Source of the DNA: an uncultured Clostridia bacterium
Lineage (GTDB): Bacteria; Bacillota; Clostridia; Oscillospirales; Acutalibacteraceae
DNA: 8,217 nucleotides
NCBI GenBank assembly: GCA_945224895.1
Contig: CALYNW010000032.1
Coordinates: 1 to 8,217 of the forward strand
Reading direction: 5' to 3'
This document shows, piece by piece, positions 4,795 through 8,217 of this stretch. The notes beneath the pieces were generated by a model. That model searched no databases. It was not told the origin of the DNA and saw only the letters and a program-made list of their open reading frames with translations. A program made the translations under genes and the position numbers. Numbering within the stretch: the first letter of the stretch is position 1; each line of letters starts with the position of its first letter.

Positions 4795-5801
4795 TGAATA
4801 CTATTTTACTTGCTTCAAGTGCCATATCAAACGGTGTCGGTATTTTTAAGCCGTTATACTGGTTGTTCGGTATTTGTATGAACTTCCTTTTGGACGTGCT
4901 GGGAAATCAGTATTTTCTTGCTATCATAATTTTTACCGTTGTAACAAGAATTCTTTTGTTGCCTTTTAATGTAAGACAGCAGAAAACAATGGCAAGAACC
5001 ACAAGGCTTCAGCCCAAAATTCAGAAGATTCAAAAGAAATATCCGGACCCCAGAGACCGTGACAAGCTCAATCAGGAAATGCAGGATTTATATGCCCGTG
5101 AGGGACACAATCCTATGCAAATGGGCTGCGGCACTATGGTCTTTCAGATGGTTTTCCTTATGGGTATTATCGGTATTATCTATTATCCCCTTCAGTACGT
5201 ATTGGGAATAAGCGATTTTAACGATAATTCACAGGCTATTTATGATGTTATTCTGCCTCTCTATCAAAATATTGTAGGCGACCCTGACGCAAAAATAACC
5301 TATTTCCAGCTCAACATTCTTGAGCATTTTGACGCATATAAGGAAGCCCTTGTAACAAATTTCCCGAAGATGTTTACCGAGGCAAGGTGTGCAGAGATTT
5401 CGGCATACCGTGAGGGAATGAATCTGTTCGGTCTTGATATGACTGCTGTTCCCCACTGGAAGGACGGAATTATTGTTATAATTCCCATACTCTGTCTTGT
5501 AACATCCTTAGGATCAAGCCTTGTTTCCACATTAATTCAGAAAAAGAATAACCCTGCGGCAAGTCAGCAGATGGGTTCAATGATGATGATGATGCTTATG
5601 ATGCCATTCTTCTCATTCTACATCTCATTTAAGGTTACTGCCGCCGTTGGCTTTTACTGGATTATTTCAAACTTAGTTGCAATACTTCAGCAGATTTATA
5701 TTGCAAAGCAGTATCCACCGAGAAAGACGCAGGCTAAGCTTATGATTGAAAATACAATCGAGCGCCGTTCCCGTGAGGAGAATATTAAGAAAATCAAATA
5801 A
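4794..5801 (+). CDS. yidC: Membrane protein insertase YidC/OxaA/SpoIIIJ family
   Basis: YidC inserts and folds membrane proteins, alone or with SecYEG. The 335-residue product has a Gram-positive layout: an N-terminal hydrophobic stretch, TM1 at about 41-60 with the conserved groove arginine Arg52 (TVVTRILLLPF), a charged cytoplasmic hairpin at 61-110, TM2 near 113-135, then TM3-TM5 at about 224-245, 262-280 and 283-303, and a basic tail. No lipobox cysteine is seen at the N-terminus, unlike many Bacillus homologues. The segment between TM2 and TM3 is long, about 85 residues, and probably extracytoplasmic. TM4 begins with a striking methionine run (SMMMMMLMM, 262-270) encoded by repeated ATG. 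GAGG at 4783-4786 precedes the start, and jag follows after 15 bases. Confidence 0.96.
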   Translation: MNTILLASSAISNGVGIFKPLYWLFGICMNFLLDVLGNQYFLAIIIFTVVTRILLLPFNVRQQKTMARTTRLQPKIQKIQKKYPDPRDRDKLNQEMQDLYAREGHNPMQMGCGTMVFQMVFLMGIIGIIYYPLQYVLGISDFNDNSQAIYDVILPLYQNIVGDPDAKITYFQLNILEHFDAYKEALVTNFPKMFTEARCAEISAYREGMNLFGLDMTAVPHWKDGIIVIIPILCLVTSLGSSLVSTLIQKKNNPAASQQMGSMMMMMLMMPFFSFYISFKVTAAVGFYWIISNLVAILQQIYIAKQYPPRKTQAKLMIENTIERRSREENIKKIK

Positions 5802-5816
5802 TTATCGGAGGATAAT

Positions 5817-6776
5817 ATGATAAAGGAATTTATCGGCACCGGTAAAACCATTGAAGAAGCTTCTCTTTCTGCAAAGGCAGGATTAAACGCTCCCGCAACA
5901 GCAGATGTTAAGATTGAAGTTATACAGATGCCTAAGAAAAAGGTTTTAGGCTTGTTCGGCGGTGCAGACGCAAAGGTTAAAGCGTGGTACGAGGACGGCA
6001 AAAAGGAAAGGAAGCCTCAGCAGAAGAAAAAGGCTCAGGCTCCTGCCCCGAAAAAGCAGAAGAATGAGACTAAGGCTGAAAAAAAGCCTGAAAAGAAGGC
6101 TCATACACCTGCTCCCGTAAAGGAAGCCGTTAAAGCCGAAAAGCCCGAAGAAATGATTACGGAAAAGGACGTAAACCTTGATTACGTTTGTTCATATATC
6201 AAAACCATTTTGGACGGACTTAAGGTTGAGGACGCTAAGCTTTCTGCAAGAGTTGAAAACGGTGTTGTTGAGGTTGATATTGATTGCGACGATTACGGTA
6301 TTATAATCGGCAGAAGAGGCGAAACACTTGACGCCGTTCAGTATCTTACAAGCCTTGCAATCAAAAATGTAACAAATAAATATGTCAGAGTTTCTCTCAA
6401 TGTAGGCGATTACCGTGCTAAAAGAGAAGAAACATTAAAGGCTCTGGCAATTAAAAATGCTAACTTTGTTGTTCGTTCAGGCAGACGTTATGTATTCGAG
6501 CCTATGAACCCCTATGAAAGAAGAATAATTCATACTGCCGTTCAGGAGGTTGAGGGCGCAGTTTCACGTTCTGTAGGAAACGGAATGGACAGAAAGGTTA
6601 TCATTGAGCCTGAGGGAGGCGTTAAGCACTCCTACGGCAGAGGCGGTTCTCAGAGAAGAGGCGGCTCCCGCCGTAATGGACAGTCTGCTCCTGCTGTTGA
6701 CCCTAACAGAGAGAAAAAGGTTGACAGAGCAGATATTCCGAAATTCGGAAAAATCGAAGTTAATAAAGAAGATTAA
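5817..6776 (+). CDS. khpB: RNA-binding protein Jag/KhpB (SpoIIIJ-associated, Jag_N-KH-R3H)
   Basis: Jag/KhpB proteins bind RNA and, in streptococci, act with KhpA on cell division and elongation; in Bacillus the gene is linked to spoIIIJ (yidC). The 319-residue product shows a Jag_N domain (1-55; KEFIGTGKTIEEA, KKKVLGLFGG), a low-complexity Lys/Pro/Ala/Glu linker (about 61-115), a KH domain (about 118-195) with the GxxG loop IIIGRRGET (163-170), and an R3H domain (about 203-266) with the R-x3-H core in NPYERRIIH (Arg235, His239). After R3H comes a Gly/Arg/Ser-rich tail (272-289) and a polar end that I do not recognise. GGAGG at 5807-5811, five bases from the ATG, supports the start. It follows yidC closely and is surely co-transcribed. 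Confidence 0.95.
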   Translation: MIKEFIGTGKTIEEASLSAKAGLNAPATADVKIEVIQMPKKKVLGLFGGADAKVKAWYEDGKKERKPQQKKKAQAPAPKKQKNETKAEKKPEKKAHTPAPVKEAVKAEKPEEMITEKDVNLDYVCSYIKTILDGLKVEDAKLSARVENGVVEVDIDCDDYGIIIGRRGETLDAVQYLTSLAIKNVTNKYVRVSLNVGDYRAKREETLKALAIKNANFVVRSGRRYVFEPMNPYERRIIHTAVQEVEGAVSRSVGNGMDRKVIIEPEGGVKHSYGRGGSQRRGGSRRNGQSAPAVDPNREKKVDRADIPKFGKIEVNKED

Positions 6777-6791
6777 TTTATTAATACGGAG

Positions 6792-6819
6792 GAAATGGCG
6801 GACTGATGTTCGCCATTTC
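6792..6819 (+). other. Perfect 9-bp stem-loop between jag and mnmE
   Basis: GAAATGGCG (6792-6800) pairs perfectly with CGCCATTTC (6811-6819) around a ten-base loop. No T tract follows, so it is unlikely to be an intrinsic terminator; it may be a processing or stability site in the mRNA. A GGAGG (6788-6792) abuts the stem, and two tiny frames, MAD (6795-6806) and MFAISLI (6806-6829), meet in TGATG. Whether they are translated is unknown. Confidence 0.5.
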
Positions 6820-6852
6820 ACTTATCTGAAAATATGAAAGGAGAATACAATT

Positions 6853-8217
6853 ATGTCAAAGACTATTGCGGCTGTTGCAACGGGAAACAGTGCTTCAGGC
6901 ATCGGTGTTATCAGAATAAGCGGTGACAATGCCATTGAAATTGCCGACCGTGTTTTTAAAGCAGTTGACGGTACTCCCCTTTCAGCTCTCAAGGGCTACA
7001 GAGCAAAATTCGGAAACGTTGTCAGCGACGGTGAAGCCTTTGACAATGCAGTTGCCCTTGTTTTCAGAGCACCGAAAAGCTATACAGGTGAGGATGTTGT
7101 TGAGCTTTCGGTTCACGGCGGAATTTTTATTGTTGAAAAAACCTTGGAAGCAGTTTTGTCCGCAGGTGCCGAGCCTGCCGAGGCAGGAGAATTTACAAAG
7201 CGTGCTTTCTTAAACGGAAAAATTGATTTGGCTCAGGCAGAAGGAGTGGCGGCTCTTATTTCTGCTAACGGTCAGGAGGCGGCTAAGGCTTCCTTCAATC
7301 TTCTTCAGGGCTCTTTGAGCAATAAAATAACATTAATTCTTAACAGCCTCCTTGATTGCAGTGCATTAATGGCAGCTTGGGTTGATTATCCCGATGAGGA
7401 AATTCCCGAGCTTTCCGAGGAGGGCTTAAAGGAAACGCTGACAGGTGCAAAAAATTCCTTAAAGGAGCTCCTTGATAATTACGAAAGCGGAATTATAATG
7501 ACTCAGGGAGTTGATACTGCCATCGCAGGCAGACCTAATGCCGGCAAATCAACGCTGATGAATATGCTTGCAGGCAGAGAAAAAAGCATTGTAACTCATA
7601 TTGAGGGCACTACAAGAGATATTGTTGAGGATTCCGTAAGGCTCGGCAATATCGTTCTTCACCTTGCAGACACGGCAGGGCTTAGAAAAAGTGATGATGT
7701 TGTGGAGTCAATCGGAATTCAAAGGGCACTTGACAGGGTTGAAGGTGCATCACTTGTTTTGGCTGTTTTTGACAGCTCCCGAGCTCTTAACAGCGACGAT
7801 TTAATGCTTATTGAAAGCTGTAAAAATAAAAAGGCAGTAGCGGTTATTAACAAAACCGATCTTAACTGTGAAACAGATATTAATAGAATTAAGGAAAGCT
7901 TTAACGAGGTTGTATATATTTCTGCAAAAAATAATGAGGGCGCAAGTGAGCTTGAGCAGGCAGTTAAGCGTGTTCTTGCAGTTGAGAGCTTTGACTCGTC
8001 ACAGCCTATACTTGCAGGCAGACGTCAAAAGCTCTGCGTTCAGAAAGCATACGACAGTATTTGTCAGGCGCTTGACGGCGCAGAAATGGGCGTAACCTAC
8101 GACGCAATAAATGTTATGATTGACAGCGCAGTTGATGAGCTTTTGTCCTTGACAGGCAAAAAGGCAACCGAAGAGGTAGTCAACAACATTTTCAGCAAAT
8201 TCTGCGTTGGTAAATAA
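6853..8217 (+). CDS. mnmE: tRNA uridine-5-carboxymethylaminomethyl(34) synthesis GTPase MnmE
   Basis: MnmE is a dimeric, K+-stimulated GTPase that works with MnmG to make the (carboxymethyl)aminomethyl group on the wobble uridine of several tRNAs, using a methylene-tetrahydrofolate-derived carbon. The 454-residue product is full length. The N-terminal folate-binding domain (1-118) includes TGNSASGIGVIRISG and SYTGEDVVELSVHGG, followed by helical parts. The inserted G domain has G1 GRPNAGKS (226-233), G2 GTTRD (252-256), G3 DTAGL (273-277) and G4 NKTD (333-336). The C-terminus is FCVGK, a conservative variant of the FCIGK motif, with the key Cys451. AAAGGAG at 6837-6843 precedes the ATG by nine bases. 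The TAA is the last codon of the window, so partner genes mnmG and rsmG cannot be seen. Confidence 0.98.
   Translation: MSKTIAAVATGNSASGIGVIRISGDNAIEIADRVFKAVDGTPLSALKGYRAKFGNVVSDGEAFDNAVALVFRAPKSYTGEDVVELSVHGGIFIVEKTLEAVLSAGAEPAEAGEFTKRAFLNGKIDLAQAEGVAALISANGQEAAKASFNLLQGSLSNKITLILNSLLDCSALMAAWVDYPDEEIPELSEEGLKETLTGAKNSLKELLDNYESGIIMTQGVDTAIAGRPNAGKSTLMNMLAGREKSIVTHIEGTTRDIVEDSVRLGNIVLHLADTAGLRKSDDVVESIGIQRALDRVEGASLVLAVFDSSRALNSDDLMLIESCKNKKAVAVINKTDLNCETDINRIKESFNEVVYISAKNNEGASELEQAVKRVLAVESFDSSQPILAGRRQKLCVQKAYDSICQALDGAEMGVTYDAINVMIDSAVDELLSLTGKKATEEVVNNIFSKFCVGK

Noticed and set aside
5578..5602. Short ATG-rich tandem repeat in yidC, considered as a phase-variable microsatellite.
   Set aside because: The unit is three bases, so changes keep the frame, and it encodes a hydrophobic methionine run in a membrane segment. 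It fits ordinary coding.
5229..6001. Several minus-strand open frames of 75-101 codons across yidC and the start of jag.
   Set aside because: They are shadows of the conserved plus-strand genes and have no independent support.
6604..7213. Plus-strand out-of-frame open frames over the 3' end of jag and the 5' part of mnmE.
   Set aside because: They overlap confident genes in another frame, and their low-complexity translations look like frame-shifted readings.
1..8217. A defence system, CRISPR array, prophage, integron or biosynthetic cluster.
   Set aside because: No repeat arrays, recombinases, toxin-antitoxin pairs or matching gene families were found. The XRE gene alone is not enough to suggest one.

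Overview
The window looks like a chromosomal segment of a low-to-mid GC Gram-positive bacterium of the class Clostridia, probably a gut Ruminococcaceae/Oscillospiraceae relative. Four observations support this: strong AGGAGG-type ribosome binding sites, an L27 with a Firmicutes-type cleavable N-terminal extension next to its protease Prp, the rpmH-rnpA-yidD-yidC-jag-mnmE gene order, and AT-rich sigma-A-like promoters. The genus is inference. No mobile element, CRISPR array, tRNA or rRNA was seen.

Left block (1-1035, + strand): the rplU leader, then rplU (L21), prp (protease for the L27 extension) and rpmA (L27). The stop and start codons overlap at both junctions, and a strong intrinsic hairpin terminator closes the unit.

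Middle block (1043-3799), accessory-like single-gene units: a 148-residue multi-pass membrane protein (- strand) with its own near-consensus promoter; a histidine phosphatase (- strand); a divergent XRE-type regulator (+ strand); and an MTA/SAH nucleosidase (- strand). The phosphatase-regulator gap holds a perfect 12-bp inverted repeat placed over the regulator promoter, the best regulatory signal in the window. For the phosphatase and the nucleosidase the ribosome binding site points to a start codon internal to the longest reading frame.

Right block (3902-8217, + strand): a strong promoter and a roughly 120-nt structured leader, including a terminator-like hairpin, precede rpmH (L34; 44 codons). 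Then follow rnpA (RNase P protein), yidD, yidC (membrane insertase), jag/khpB (KH-R3H RNA-binding protein) and mnmE (tRNA-modification GTPase). This is the classical origin-proximal cluster, but dnaA is not upstream of rpmH here; the nucleosidase gene is. The cluster couples ribosome and tRNA maturation to membrane protein insertion. The last gene ends exactly at the window edge, so the usual mnmG and rsmG, if present, lie outside.

Most of the window is well-known housekeeping machinery. The points worth a second look are regulatory (the XRE operator, the rpmH leader, the hairpin and micro-ORFs before mnmE) and small protein oddities (the long external loop of YidC, the RG-rich tail of Jag, altered glycine motifs in the nucleosidase).
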